Shown: positions 37,521-46,333, counted from the first letter of the stretch. The stretch: 64,000 nucleotides of DNA from Bdellovibrio sp. SKB1291214 (GCF_002209355.2 NZ_CP106855.1:2232001-2296000); one strand, 5' to 3'. Numbers and translations: made by a program. The notes: a model not told the origin generated them from the sequence alone.

Positions 37521-38798
37521 ATGGACCAAAAATATAATCTTATTGGTATCGGTATCGGCGTATTCAATCTGTCTCTTGCTGCACTTGCTGACAAAACGGC
37601 AGGCGTGCATTCTGCATTCTTTGACGGGAAACCGAATTTTGACTGGCACTCTGAAATCATGTTTGCGGATTCTGAAATGCAGACCTCATTCCTTAAAGAC
37701 TTGGTCATGGGTGCAGACCCAACAAATCCTTACAGCTTCATGAATTACTTGGTGTCCAACGGCTTGTATTATTCTTTCATGAACACGAATCGCTCGGTGG
37801 TGACTCGTCGTGAATTTGAGATGTACTGCCAATGGGTCAGTAAACAGTTGGTCCACCGTTTGAATTTTGGCGCACAAATTGACGAAGTGAACTTTAAGGA
37901 CGGTCAGTTCCTGGTTCGCGCGGGAAATAACGTTTCTAAAGCCGATAACATCTGTATCGGAACAGGCCTTACGCCAAATATTCCTGATTTCGCCAAGGAC
38001 TTTATTGGTCCCAAAGTATTCCACGCCAAATCTTCGCATCTTAAAAGCTTAGATGTGACGGGTAAAAATGTTGTTGTGATCGGAGGCGGTCAGACGGGGA
38101 TTGAAATCTTCCGTAACTGCTTTAAAGGCAAATGGGGGCAAGCTAACAGCACACGCATGATTTCCAGCCGTCAAAACTTAGAGCCCTTGGACAACTCTCC
38201 CTTCGTGAACGAATACTTCACTCCGTATTACGTGGAAGAGTTCTTTGGCTTAGATCAAACGTTGAAAGATCCTATCGTTCGTCATCAAAAAATGGCTTCG
38301 GACGGTAACACGCCAGAATATCTGGAGGCGATGTACAACGATATCTATCAAATTCGTCACGTGCACCAATCTGAAGCGGTGATTGAAATCCTGCCGTCAC
38401 GTTGCATGGATCGTATCGAGGAAGCGGGTAATGGTTATAAATTAACTGTTAGCAGCACATTTTCAAATAAGACGGAAACACACTTTGCCGATATCGTGAT
38501 CTTAAGTACGGGGTTTAGAACTCGTATTCCGCACATCATTGAGCCGATCCAAAATATGATCGACTTTGATGCCAATGGACGTTTCATTTTACAGAAGAAT
38601 TTCTCTGTGAAATGGAAAGGCCCGAAAGAGAATAAGATTTATGCCATGAATTTCAGTCGTCATGGTCACGGCATCTCTGAACCGCAAACAAGCTTGATGG
38701 CGTGGAGATCTGCTTCCATCCTAAATGATTTGTTGGGTAAAGAGCACTATCAGACTTCAAAAACAGTTCCTAATTTTGTTAGCTATAAAGGATTATAA
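37521..38798 (+). CDS. L-lysine/ornithine N-hydroxylase, IucD-like
   Basis: A 425-residue flavin monooxygenase that hydroxylates the side-chain amine of lysine (or ornithine). The N-terminal FAD motif LIGIGIGVFNLSLAAL (about 7-22), MQTSFLKDLVMGADPTNPYSF (about 53-73), the NADPH motif VVVIGGGQTGIEIF (about 185-198) and the C-terminal ISEPQTSLMAWRSA are all present. The sequence resembles IucD along its length, including MASDG and KWKGPKENKI. It starts one base after the IucC-like gene. Lysine as substrate is inferred from that resemblance. Confidence 0.92.
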   Translation: MDQKYNLIGIGIGVFNLSLAALADKTAGVHSAFFDGKPNFDWHSEIMFADSEMQTSFLKDLVMGADPTNPYSFMNYLVSNGLYYSFMNTNRSVVTRREFEMYCQWVSKQLVHRLNFGAQIDEVNFKDGQFLVRAGNNVSKADNICIGTGLTPNIPDFAKDFIGPKVFHAKSSHLKSLDVTGKNVVVIGGGQTGIEIFRNCFKGKWGQANSTRMISSRQNLEPLDNSPFVNEYFTPYYVEEFFGLDQTLKDPIVRHQKMASDGNTPEYLEAMYNDIYQIRHVHQSEAVIEILPSRCMDRIEEAGNGYKLTVSSTFSNKTETHFADIVILSTGFRTRIPHIIEPIQNMIDFDANGRFILQKNFSVKWKGPKENKIYAMNFSRHGHGISEPQTSLMAWRSASILNDLLGKEHYQTSKTVPNFVSYKGL

Positions 38799-38822
38799 AA
38801 AGGAAAGAAGGAAAAGGGAGAA

Positions 38823-40898
38823 ATGAGAATTTTCATCGCAGCATTGTTCACCATGCAGGCCTGCTTAGCACAGGCTCAAACACCACAGACGACACCAGAA
38901 ACCACAGAAAGTAAACCCACAGAATCTTACCAACTTCAAAAGGTAGAAATCCTTGGTAATAAAGAGGATAAGTCTTACCTAGAAAGTACAGAGTCTATCT
39001 CTGTTCTTCAGGCGGAGACCTATGATAAGGGCGTAAAAACAGATTCTATTAAAGCCTTGAACGCACTTCCTAACGTTCAAGTGACTAAGAATGACAATAC
39101 ATTCAGTATCCGCGGTATTAACAATATCGGTGTCACGGGCTATCAAAAAGACAACTTGGCATCCATTATGGTCGATGACGTTTTCCAAACGGACCTTGCG
39201 ATTTCCGCAGGTGCTTTTGATTTCTGGGATTTGGATCACGTAGAAATCTATCGTGGCGCTCAATCCACAACTCAAGGTGTGAATTCTTTGGCAGGTAATA
39301 TTCTTTTGTTCCATCGTAAGGCGAGCGAACAAACGGAAGGTGCTGCTAAGGCAGGAGTCGGCACCTATGGTTACAAAGAAATCGGCGCAGTTACCAACAA
39401 TACGATGCTCGATAAAAAGATTTTGACTCGTGTTGCTGTAAATGTGGAACGTTACGATGGCTTCATCGATAATGTGACTACTGGTAATGATCGCTGGGGA
39501 CGTCAGGATAAGAACTATATCTCTGGAGACATGATTTATAAAATCAACGCTTTCGACGAAATCCGTTGGAACTTGAAGGTCATGCAGACCGAGAACGGCG
39601 GAACTTACTCTCAGTCAACTAACCCATTCGATTATCATGTGTATGAAGACGTCGATAACCGCACGCTGACTAATAACCAGCAAACAAGTCTTCGCTACAC
39701 CCAGAAAATCAACGAGAATAGCAGCAACGAAACCATCCTGGCTTACTCTCAAAGTGATCAAGATGCGACGGCAGATGCTGACGGAACTTCATCAAACACA
39801 GCCGGTGTTCGCTATGAGGATCACACCGATAATTACTTGAGTGTTGAAAATCTGTACAAATATCAAAGCGAAAAAATTAAAAACGTTTTGGGTTTGCACT
39901 TTCATGACTACACAATCAAAGATGATTACAACTTTAACGTGCTAGCTCCGGGACCTGTTCCGGTTCGTCAAAAAACTGAAAAGTACCAAGATACTTACGC
40001 GATCTTTGATTCAATGCTTTATAAGTTCAATGAATCTCACGCCATGAATTTGGGACTTCGTTACGAGTACATGAAAAACAAATTTGATTCTTACATCGTT
40101 TATGGAACGACAAGAACTGCGAACGGTAACGAAGAGGGCGGTATCTTACTGCCTAAGATTGGTTATGTATTCTCTCACGGTATCAGCTCCTACGGCGTGT
40201 CTTACACTCAAGGTTACCGTACAGGTGGTGTCAGCGTGAATCGCTGGACTTCAAACGTTTCTCAATACGACCCAGAAACGACTCACAACTTTGAGTTAAG
40301 TTATAAGTGTGTCCAAGATCAGCTGAAAGTGGCAGCTAACGTGTTTTACACTCACTGGGTGGACCAGCAGGTTTTAATCCAGTACGCGGCAAACAATCCG
40401 TACAACTCGGCGACAGTCAATGCTGCAAGCTCTGAAGTTTACGGCGCGGAATTGGAAGCACAGTACACGATCAATCCACAAAATTTATTGGGTATGGGGG
40501 TCGGTTACAACCATACCAAGTTCATCGATTTTAAAGGGCCTTTGAACCAAAACTACGATGGCAATGAATTCCCATTTGCAAGTCCGTGGACTGGAAGCGT
40601 GAACTACGTGTTCAAGCCAACGGACAACTGGGCTTGGGACACGACTCTTAGATACTTGGCGCAAAGTTACAGCGATGCTGCGAACACGTCCGCCAAAAGA
40701 GCTCCAGAGCAGTTCTATTTGGATACTTCGTTGGCCTACCTGATTGCACCTATCAGCTTGAATGTTGAAACATATATTAGAAACGTCCTTGATCAAAAAT
40801 ACGTGACTTACGACGCTTCCAACGCGTTCTACGGTACGAAAGTGTATCAAGTAAATTCTCCGCGCGAATTTGGGGCTCGAGTGACTTACTTCTGGTAA
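38823..40898 (+). CDS. TonB-dependent siderophore receptor
   Basis: A 691-residue outer-membrane receptor. It has a signal peptide (about 1-18, ending LAQAQ) and a TonB-box-like stretch near SYQLQKVEILG (about 35-45). The plug domain (about 55-170) contains NALPNVQVTKNDNTFSIRGI and LDHVEIYRGAQSTTQGVNSL. The 22-stranded barrel ends in FGARVTYFW with the terminal aromatic. It follows the hydroxylase by 24 bases with AAAGGGAG before the ATG. Positionally it equals iutA, but I cannot tell from sequence whether it is IutA-type or another receptor for the same compound. It is the last gene of the operon. Confidence 0.92.
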   Translation: MRIFIAALFTMQACLAQAQTPQTTPETTESKPTESYQLQKVEILGNKEDKSYLESTESISVLQAETYDKGVKTDSIKALNALPNVQVTKNDNTFSIRGINNIGVTGYQKDNLASIMVDDVFQTDLAISAGAFDFWDLDHVEIYRGAQSTTQGVNSLAGNILLFHRKASEQTEGAAKAGVGTYGYKEIGAVTNNTMLDKKILTRVAVNVERYDGFIDNVTTGNDRWGRQDKNYISGDMIYKINAFDEIRWNLKVMQTENGGTYSQSTNPFDYHVYEDVDNRTLTNNQQTSLRYTQKINENSSNETILAYSQSDQDATADADGTSSNTAGVRYEDHTDNYLSVENLYKYQSEKIKNVLGLHFHDYTIKDDYNFNVLAPGPVPVRQKTEKYQDTYAIFDSMLYKFNESHAMNLGLRYEYMKNKFDSYIVYGTTRTANGNEEGGILLPKIGYVFSHGISSYGVSYTQGYRTGGVSVNRWTSNVSQYDPETTHNFELSYKCVQDQLKVAANVFYTHWVDQQVLIQYAANNPYNSATVNAASSEVYGAELEAQYTINPQNLLGMGVGYNHTKFIDFKGPLNQNYDGNEFPFASPWTGSVNYVFKPTDNWAWDTTLRYLAQSYSDAANTSAKRAPEQFYLDTSLAYLIAPISLNVETYIRNVLDQKYVTYDASNAFYGTKVYQVNSPREFGARVTYFW

Positions 40899-40923
40899 GT
40901 GTAATTTTAGCTCAGAACTAAGT

Positions 40924-40958
40924 AAAAAAGGCTCCCCCGAAACGGGAGCCTTTTTTTT
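40924..40958. terminator. Bidirectional intrinsic terminator after the siderophore operon
   Basis: GGCTCCC (40930-40936), a seven-base loop and GGGAGCC (40944-40950) are flanked by A6 and T8. It serves the receptor gene and the convergent comEC C-terminal frame ending at 40960. Confidence 0.93.
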
Positions 40959-40959
40959 A

Positions 40960-41808
40960 TCATTTTTCAAACCAGATATTCCCCCAGTCTTCTGTTTTCA
41001 GAGTGGGAATGCGATGCTGTCTTAAACGATAGAGGACTTCGGGGTGAGGGTGTTTATAGCGTTCATAACGAGCCGACGACACGGCCATAAGAAGCCGGGG
41101 CATTCGCTGTAGCAGTTCTTCTGAAGTGCTGGTACGGCTGCCGTGGTGGCCCAGAATTAATACACGCACTCCCGCTATCCAAGGTAATTCCATCCAGGAT
41201 TTTTCTGAAGCGATGGGGGAATCCCCGGGGAATAAGAATTCTCCAAAACGAAGGACCTGGCTTAAGGCATTTGAATCTGATTTTCCCAAATTTTTCTGAG
41301 TGTTCCGCAGGTTCAATGCATTGTTTTCTTTCAACCCACGCCACATCGGCAAATTGATGTCTGTTTTGCAGTCTTTAAACTCTGCAAGCATTTTCATTTT
41401 TTTAGCGGAGGACACACCTTGGGGGCGAAGGGCCAGACATGACTGCCACGATTTGGGCCAACGGGACAATGCTCCGATATGATCCCAATCCCAGTGACTT
41501 AGATAAATCAAATTGTCCTTATCGCGACAAAGTTTGCCGACTTTTTTCCATGGAAATTTCTCTCCACCGACGTCAAAATGCCGGCACGTGCAATTCTCAA
41601 CGGACGTGATCCATTGGCCCTGTCCCACGTTCCATATCACGACATACGAGAACACGGATTTATTAGCCAATGGACTTGCGCTGAAGGTAATTAGAAAAAA
41701 CGAGCCCAGGGAGAATCTTAAGATCCACTCCACTCTGAATCCCTTCCTTGACGCAGTCGCAATCGCAAAAAGTGAAAAAAGATATGCCAAGAAAATATCC
41801 AGACCCAC
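40960..41808 (-). CDS. comEC: ComEC C-terminal metallo-beta-lactamase-like part (split)
   Basis: A 282-residue frame corresponding to the C-terminal half of ComEC/Rec2, the DNA-uptake channel. Two membrane helices (about 1-20 and 30-48) precede a beta-lactamase-fold domain with WNVGQGQW, YLSHWDWDHIGAL (variant of HxHxDH), FPGD and LILGHHGSRTSTSEELL. The apparent start is a GTG at 41808 without a Shine-Dalgarno, and it overlaps the N-terminal frame by 91 bp in the -1 frame. That supports either a frameshift (mutational or programmed) in a single gene or a two-gene arrangement with coupled translation. Confidence 0.75.
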   Translation of the reverse strand: MGLDIFLAYLFSLFAIATASRKGFRVEWILRFSLGSFFLITFSASPLANKSVFSYVVIWNVGQGQWITSVENCTCRHFDVGGEKFPWKKVGKLCRDKDNLIYLSHWDWDHIGALSRWPKSWQSCLALRPQGVSSAKKMKMLAEFKDCKTDINLPMWRGLKENNALNLRNTQKNLGKSDSNALSQVLRFGEFLFPGDSPIASEKSWMELPWIAGVRVLILGHHGSRTSTSEELLQRMPRLLMAVSSARYERYKHPHPEVLYRLRQHRIPTLKTEDWGNIWFEK

Positions 41809-42632
41809 AGTGTGGATAACAGGATCTGTTTTGACGAGCTTGCCGGAATGGGCTCAGAGACCCATGTCAGAATTCGTGCAAATGTCGTCATCACGAAATC
41901 AAAAGCAAAGACCGTGTGGGGAGCAATCACACTTATAAATCCTAGCGGTAGTAGTAAATATGAAACGATCGGGCCTAATAGTAGGTTGTATAAAAGTGAC
42001 AGGGGGTGCAGTGAACTCAACCCCCATAGTGGAGCACACATGAAAATAAAAACTGCGCATTGATTGAACAATACGCGCTGAATTTTATTTTTTATTTTTA
42101 GGAGTGAACTCCATGAAAGCGCCAAACTGGCACACCAACTCATCAACAAAGACGGGGAGTTCCACCACGCCGGAAAAAGTGCAAGTGTGAAACATCCTGC
42201 GATCAAGGTCATCTGATCCGCCGGAAAATACCATCTGCGATTTTGTAACACACCTCGCAAACCCAATGCAGATAAGGCTCTTACGGCAGGTGGTTGGAAG
42301 CCAACCGCGACAGAATAAAAGGCTAAAAGCAAGAATCTTACAAAAAATGGAATTCTAAGCAGCGCAAAAAGTTCGTCCAGCAAAATTAAGTGAGATCCCG
42401 AGATGACGAATATATGTATCAACGATGTCTTCACCAAATTCTGTTTCAGGTTCTGATCGTCCAGCTTTTCACCGCAGACAATTGAGGTCAGCGCAGAGTA
42501 ATTAACTGACTCGCGAGGAAGGAGTGTAAGACATTTTTGTTGATAACTTTCAGAAAGGCCTGATGCATTATTCAGCAATGTGTCTGTCGTGCAATTGCTC
42601 AAGCTCAGAGCAAGGAGAAGTAGAATAATCAT
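41718..42632 (-). CDS. comEC: ComEC N-terminal competence-domain part (split)
   Basis: A 304-residue polytopic membrane protein matching the ComEC competence domain. TSLIHIFVISGSHLILLDELF (about 85-105) corresponds to the HLxAISGLH signature, and GFQPPAVRALSALGL follows. It lacks the N-terminal OB-like extension seen in long ComEC proteins. Six or so helices precede SSSKQILLSTLWVW, after which it runs out of frame into a charged tail and stops at 41718. Read with the downstream frame it makes a complete channel of about 550 residues. ComEC moves single-stranded DNA across the inner membrane. Confidence 0.78.
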   Translation of the reverse strand: MIILLLLALSLSNCTTDTLLNNASGLSESYQQKCLTLLPRESVNYSALTSIVCGEKLDDQNLKQNLVKTSLIHIFVISGSHLILLDELFALLRIPFFVRFLLLAFYSVAVGFQPPAVRALSALGLRGVLQNRRWYFPADQMTLIAGCFTLALFPAWWNSPSLLMSWCASLALSWSSLLKIKNKIQRVLFNQCAVFIFMCAPLWGLSSLHPLSLLYNLLLGPIVSYLLLPLGFISVIAPHTVFAFDFVMTTFARILTWVSEPIPASSSKQILLSTLWVWIFSWHIFFHFLRLRLRQGRDSEWSGS

Positions 42633-42946
42633 GAATTCGAGGACTTAGCAAAAATCGCCGCAAATACCATTTCTAAAATAATCTGTAATGAGGGCACTGC
42701 GTCCGCAGAGACCGGATTGTAAGATCTGAAATTAGAGCGCTGAAAAAGATTGCGATTTTAGCAAAATATCTACTGATAACAATAGCTTATGATGTGCCTA
42801 AATTTCATGCAAATCGCTGAAACCATTGAAATTCAACAGGTCTAAGGTCCAGCATTACAATAACTCAACATTTTGTGTGGATAAGTCTGCTTGTTTGCAC
42901 TTTGGGTTGCATGTCATACTGGTAAAAGATCAAGGAGTGTCGACAG
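42633..42946 (+). other. Intergenic region between comEC and the TPR gene
   Basis: About 314 bp without a convincing gene on either strand. It is the divergent upstream region of comEC and the TPR/LysM pair, so it should contain both promoters. A TTGCAC at 42894-42899 is the best -35-like element for the rightward genes, but the -10 spacing is unsatisfying. AAGGAG at 42932-42937 is the ribosome site of the TPR gene. Confidence 0.5.
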
Positions 42947-43471
42947 ATGAAGCAACTAGGACGATTGGCAACAACACTACTTTTAAGCTTACCTTTGGCT
43001 GCTGCAGCTAAGTCAACAAACACTATCAAAGGTGCCGCACAAACACCCAAGCAACAGGCGTTGTTGGTGGAATTGACGGGACAAGATTTCAGAAAACAAT
43101 CCGACACAGAGCTGTATGCTGAAATGGTAGGCGCTTCACAACGCGATGATGAGATCGGTCTTAAAAGCCGTCTGCAAAGCCTTTTGACGCGTTTTCCGGC
43201 AAGTACGTATGCTGACAACGCATTGTTCTTGGCGGGACGTATGGCTGTTGAGCACAACAATTTTCCGGAAGCGATTCGTTATTTCGCACGCATTGAAAAA
43301 GAATATCCAAACAGTGACAAAGCCGCGAGTGCGAAATTCGCTAAAGCAATGACTTACAAAAAAATGAATCTGCCACAATTTGCAAAACGTTCCCTGGCAG
43401 AAGTGAGATCTCGGTATCCAGGCAGTCCAGAGTCCTTCCGTGCTGACTCTGAACTAAAACTGTTCAACTAA
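42947..43471 (+). CDS. Exported TPR protein (YbgF/BamD-like)
   Basis: A 174-residue periplasmic protein with a signal peptide (about 1-22, ending LAAAA). The mature part carries TPR-like helices with the outer-membrane-assembly style LQSLLTRFPASTYADNALFLAGRMA, AIRYFARIEKEYPNSDKAASAKF and AKRSLAEVRSRYPGSPESFRAD, reminiscent of CpoB/YbgF and BamD C-terminal domains. It probably scaffolds envelope complexes. AAGGAG precedes the ATG. The LysM gene follows 19 bases downstream, so the two likely form an operon. Confidence 0.75.
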   Translation: MKQLGRLATTLLLSLPLAAAAKSTNTIKGAAQTPKQQALLVELTGQDFRKQSDTELYAEMVGASQRDDEIGLKSRLQSLLTRFPASTYADNALFLAGRMAVEHNNFPEAIRYFARIEKEYPNSDKAASAKFAKAMTYKKMNLPQFAKRSLAEVRSRYPGSPESFRADSELKLFN

Positions 43472-43490
43472 GAATAATCTTTTTGCAAGG

Positions 43491-45137
43491 ATGCAAACAG
43501 TGAAGAACAAGAAGTTCTCTGTCTCATTGACAATTATTTTCTGCGCGCTCTTGGTACAAGTCCAAGCAGCGCACGCCCAAGATGCAGCACCTCCAGATAC
43601 GACTTGGGATGCAGATCCTTTAGATGTTTTAGATAAAAAGGAAGAAACTCCTCTGGAGCCAAGTGTTCCGGAGTTCACTGAAATTCCTGCGCCTGATAGC
43701 AATCAGACGGTCGAAACGCCTCCGCCGCCTGCGGCACCTGACGTGCCCACGCCAGAGGTGCCAAGTGAAGTTCCGGCGCCCACTCATGCGGATGCAGGAT
43801 ATTCGAACACAACGGCTGCTGCTGCCAGTGACGATCCCGATTTTAATAAAGAAAATCGTTTCCACAACATTTACAAAAAGTACAACGAAACGCCGACCTC
43901 GGACGAAGCCTGGGATAAAGCTGTGGGTGCTCGTAAGTCTGAAGTTTATAAAGTCGAAAAAGGAAATACTCTTTGGGACATTTCTAATACGTTTTTCGGT
44001 GATCCTAATTTCTGGCCCAAGCTTTGGTCGTTGAATAACGGATCGATTTTAAATCCCCATGAAATTACACCGGACATGAATATCAAATTCTATCCAGGTA
44101 CAATGATGGATGCCCCAACGCTGGCCGTGGCTGGTAAGGACGGGGAGGCTGCGACTGAAAATGAAGCCGATAAAGTTGTCGAGCCAAGTGTATCAGAGCC
44201 CGCAATCCCACCGAGCCGCCGTAAGCATGTTCCAGTTTTAGGCGCACTTCCAAACAGTTTGCCTAAAGGACGTTTTGGTGTTTACGACGACAGTACAAGT
44301 GTTGAAGTGGAATTTAGAGAAAACAAAATGCCGACGGCTTTCGAATTTTTGTCGTACTATGTAGCTGATGAAGCTGTGAGTGGTCCTGGCAAAATCACGG
44401 GAACCGAAGTTGATTCCAAAACTGCAAATGAATTCCAATACGTTTACGTGCAATTCGATAATGGCACACCGGAAAAAAACTATATCGCTCAGAAAAACAT
44501 GGGTGAGGTGGACGATCCAGGAGTCAAGGGACGTAAAGCAAGAATGGTCGAGATCCAAGGTGGCGTAGAAATTCTTGAAAAAGTAAACGCTGAAAAGAAT
44601 ATCTATCGCGCTATCGTCAAAAAAGCGATTCAGCCGGTTGAAGTGGGTGCCGTTCTTGTTCCTGGCGAAGTTCCAATGATTGATCCGACTCCGGGTGCAG
44701 TTAGCAATATCGCGAACGCAAAAATTATGGGTGGAGAATTCGGCAAAAGACGTGGGATGTTTAGTTCCAACTCTTTGATCTTTTTAGATGGAGGGACATC
44801 GAAAGGATTCGCAGTCGGACAAAACCTTTCGATCTTTGCTGACAGTGCTCTTCGCAACAAGCAATCGGGTGCGATTTTAAATGACCGTACGATTGGCTCT
44901 TTAAAGATCGTTAAGGTCACTCCTAACTTTGCGACGGCTTACGTGACGAACTCAACAGATGATATCCTGTTGGGAGATTATGTCGGCAACGGAGCTAAGA
45001 CGGCCTCTGTGGATAAAGACGTCGTGGAAAGTCATGAGCCGGAGACGCAAGAGCAGATTGATAATGAATTGGATATGGGTGGTCAGCCTGCTGTGGATAC
45101 GGGCCCCGGATCTGAAGAACTCGATTTAGAGCTATAG
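43491..45137 (+). CDS. Exported LysM peptidoglycan-binding protein
   Basis: A 548-residue protein with a signal peptide (about 1-27, ending VQAAHA), a Pro/Glu-rich linker (about 35-115) and a LysM domain at about 150-205 (YKVEKGNTLWDISNTFFGDPNFWPKLW, NPHEITPDMNIKFYPG). A long beta-rich C-terminal part without a recognised family follows, ending in an acidic tail. LysM anchors proteins to peptidoglycan. The gene follows the TPR gene by 19 bp and is followed by a terminator-like hairpin directly before dprA. It is probably a periplasmic structural or enzymatic accessory factor. Confidence 0.82.
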   Translation: MQTVKNKKFSVSLTIIFCALLVQVQAAHAQDAAPPDTTWDADPLDVLDKKEETPLEPSVPEFTEIPAPDSNQTVETPPPPAAPDVPTPEVPSEVPAPTHADAGYSNTTAAAASDDPDFNKENRFHNIYKKYNETPTSDEAWDKAVGARKSEVYKVEKGNTLWDISNTFFGDPNFWPKLWSLNNGSILNPHEITPDMNIKFYPGTMMDAPTLAVAGKDGEAATENEADKVVEPSVSEPAIPPSRRKHVPVLGALPNSLPKGRFGVYDDSTSVEVEFRENKMPTAFEFLSYYVADEAVSGPGKITGTEVDSKTANEFQYVYVQFDNGTPEKNYIAQKNMGEVDDPGVKGRKARMVEIQGGVEILEKVNAEKNIYRAIVKKAIQPVEVGAVLVPGEVPMIDPTPGAVSNIANAKIMGGEFGKRRGMFSSNSLIFLDGGTSKGFAVGQNLSIFADSALRNKQSGAILNDRTIGSLKIVKVTPNFATAYVTNSTDDILLGDYVGNGAKTASVDKDVVESHEPETQEQIDNELDMGGQPAVDTGPGSEELDLEL

Positions 45138-45149
45138 TGGTTCAAAAAA

Positions 45150-45177
45150 GGCTCTGCAATTTGCAGGGCCTTTTTTT
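45150..45177 (+). terminator. Hairpin with T-run immediately before dprA
   Basis: GGCTCTGCAA and TTGCAGGGCC pair around a very short loop (45150-45170) with A6 before and T7 after. It has the form of an intrinsic terminator for the TPR/LysM operon, but its T-run abuts the dprA ATG at 45178 and the only Shine-Dalgarno-like bases (GCAGGG) lie inside the stem. Confidence 0.8.
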
Positions 45178-46119
45178 ATGACCGAAATATTTGCTCTCTC
45201 CCAACTTATTAAGCTTCATCCTCTTTACAGCCTTCATCGAGATGAAATTCAACAAACCTATTTGCGACTGTCGCGTTTGGGATGTCTGACCGAGTTTTAC
45301 CTGCGCCAGGCGATGCACGAGTACCTGCCATTGGTTGGTGAGGCGCTTGAGAAAAATCATGCCTTGTACAAAGAGCATTGTGCTGAAGCCCTCCGCTGGC
45401 AAATGGAGGGTGTGCAGTTTGTATGTTATGGTGAAGCCACTTATCCCACTCAGTGCTATCGCATGGCCGATCCGCCGCTAACCCTTAGCTATCGCGGCTC
45501 ACCTTGTTGGATGATTGAAAGATCGATTTCAATCGTCGGCAGTCGTGAACCCAGCGCAGATTCATTACGATGGATGGAGCAGGAGCTGACTCAGTTTTTT
45601 ACGATGCAAATGCCGATAGTGATTAGTGGAGGCGCCCGAGGTGTGGATCAGAAGGCGCACTCGCTGTCATTGCGGAAGCGATGCCCGACAGCAGTGGTTT
45701 TGCCTTCGGGGCTTGGTGAAATCTATCCTTCCAGTTTGCAAGAGTGGATGACGCCCGTATTAGATCAGGGAGGATGTTTCATCAGTGAATACGAACCGAA
45801 GCAGGCCATGCATAAGCGGCTTTTTCATCATCGCAATCGTTTGATAGCAGCCCTGGGGCGTGCGACGTTGCTGGTCGAAGCTCGTCGGCGCAGTGGAACC
45901 TTAATTACAGCCCATCAGGCGGCTGAACTTTCGCGGCCAGTTTGGGTAGTGCCGGGCCATCCCCTTGATCCTCATTTCTTGGGAGGGTTGGATCTGTTGT
46001 TAGATGGCGCACAATTAGTACGCGATGCCCAAGATTTATCCACGCTATTTCACTCCGAGTTATTAACAGACGATTTTAAGGTGGCAGGTATTGGGGGTCT
46101 TTTAGGTGGTACCCACTAG
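45178..46119 (+). CDS. dprA: DNA-processing protein DprA
   Basis: A 313-residue Rossmann-fold protein that protects incoming single-stranded DNA and loads RecA during transformation. SIVGSREPSADS (about 120-131), VISGGARGVDQKAHSLSL (about 148-165), AVVLPSGLGEIYPSS, RNRLIAALGRATLLVEARRRSG (about 220-241) and VWVVPGHPLDP are family hallmarks. No C-terminal winged helix follows GLDLLLDGAQLV beyond a short tail, which is shorter than in many homologues. Its proximity to comEC (about 2.5 kb) suggests a competence neighbourhood. Confidence 0.92.
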   Translation: MTEIFALSQLIKLHPLYSLHRDEIQQTYLRLSRLGCLTEFYLRQAMHEYLPLVGEALEKNHALYKEHCAEALRWQMEGVQFVCYGEATYPTQCYRMADPPLTLSYRGSPCWMIERSISIVGSREPSADSLRWMEQELTQFFTMQMPIVISGGARGVDQKAHSLSLRKRCPTAVVLPSGLGEIYPSSLQEWMTPVLDQGGCFISEYEPKQAMHKRLFHHRNRLIAALGRATLLVEARRRSGTLITAHQAAELSRPVWVVPGHPLDPHFLGGLDLLLDGAQLVRDAQDLSTLFHSELLTDDFKVAGIGGLLGGTH

Positions 46120-46333
46120 GGATAGTGGGTGATTTTAAATGACAAATTAAGGACGAAAAAAGTGAAATCATCTAAAAAAATCTTTTGCAAGGCGTGGGGA
46201 AATGCTCTTACCATTTGATTCAAGGGAGGGGCGATGTGGTCAAGGATGACCGTGGTAGTAAGGATGCTGCTGCATCGCTCTTATTTAAAAGTTTAAAAGA
46301 ACCGCCCCAACCTTCAGCGAAATCTCACTCTTC
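46120..46333 (+). other. Intergenic region with structured motifs downstream of dprA
   Basis: A 214-bp gap between the convergent ends of dprA and the LptF/G gene. It holds a dyad CCCACT/AGTGGG near 46111-46128. Further along, GGGGCG near 46229-46234 pairs with CGCCCC near 46301-46307, and GCGATG pairs with CATCGC in between. AGGGAGGGGCG is also a good ribosome site ahead of an ATG at 46234 that could encode a 20-residue peptide. No established RNA family is recognised. Confidence 0.35.

Noticed and set aside
40485-40970. A 161-codon minus-strand frame within the receptor gene
   Set aside because: It is antisense to the conserved C-terminal barrel of the TonB receptor and crosses the bidirectional terminator; no ribosome site.
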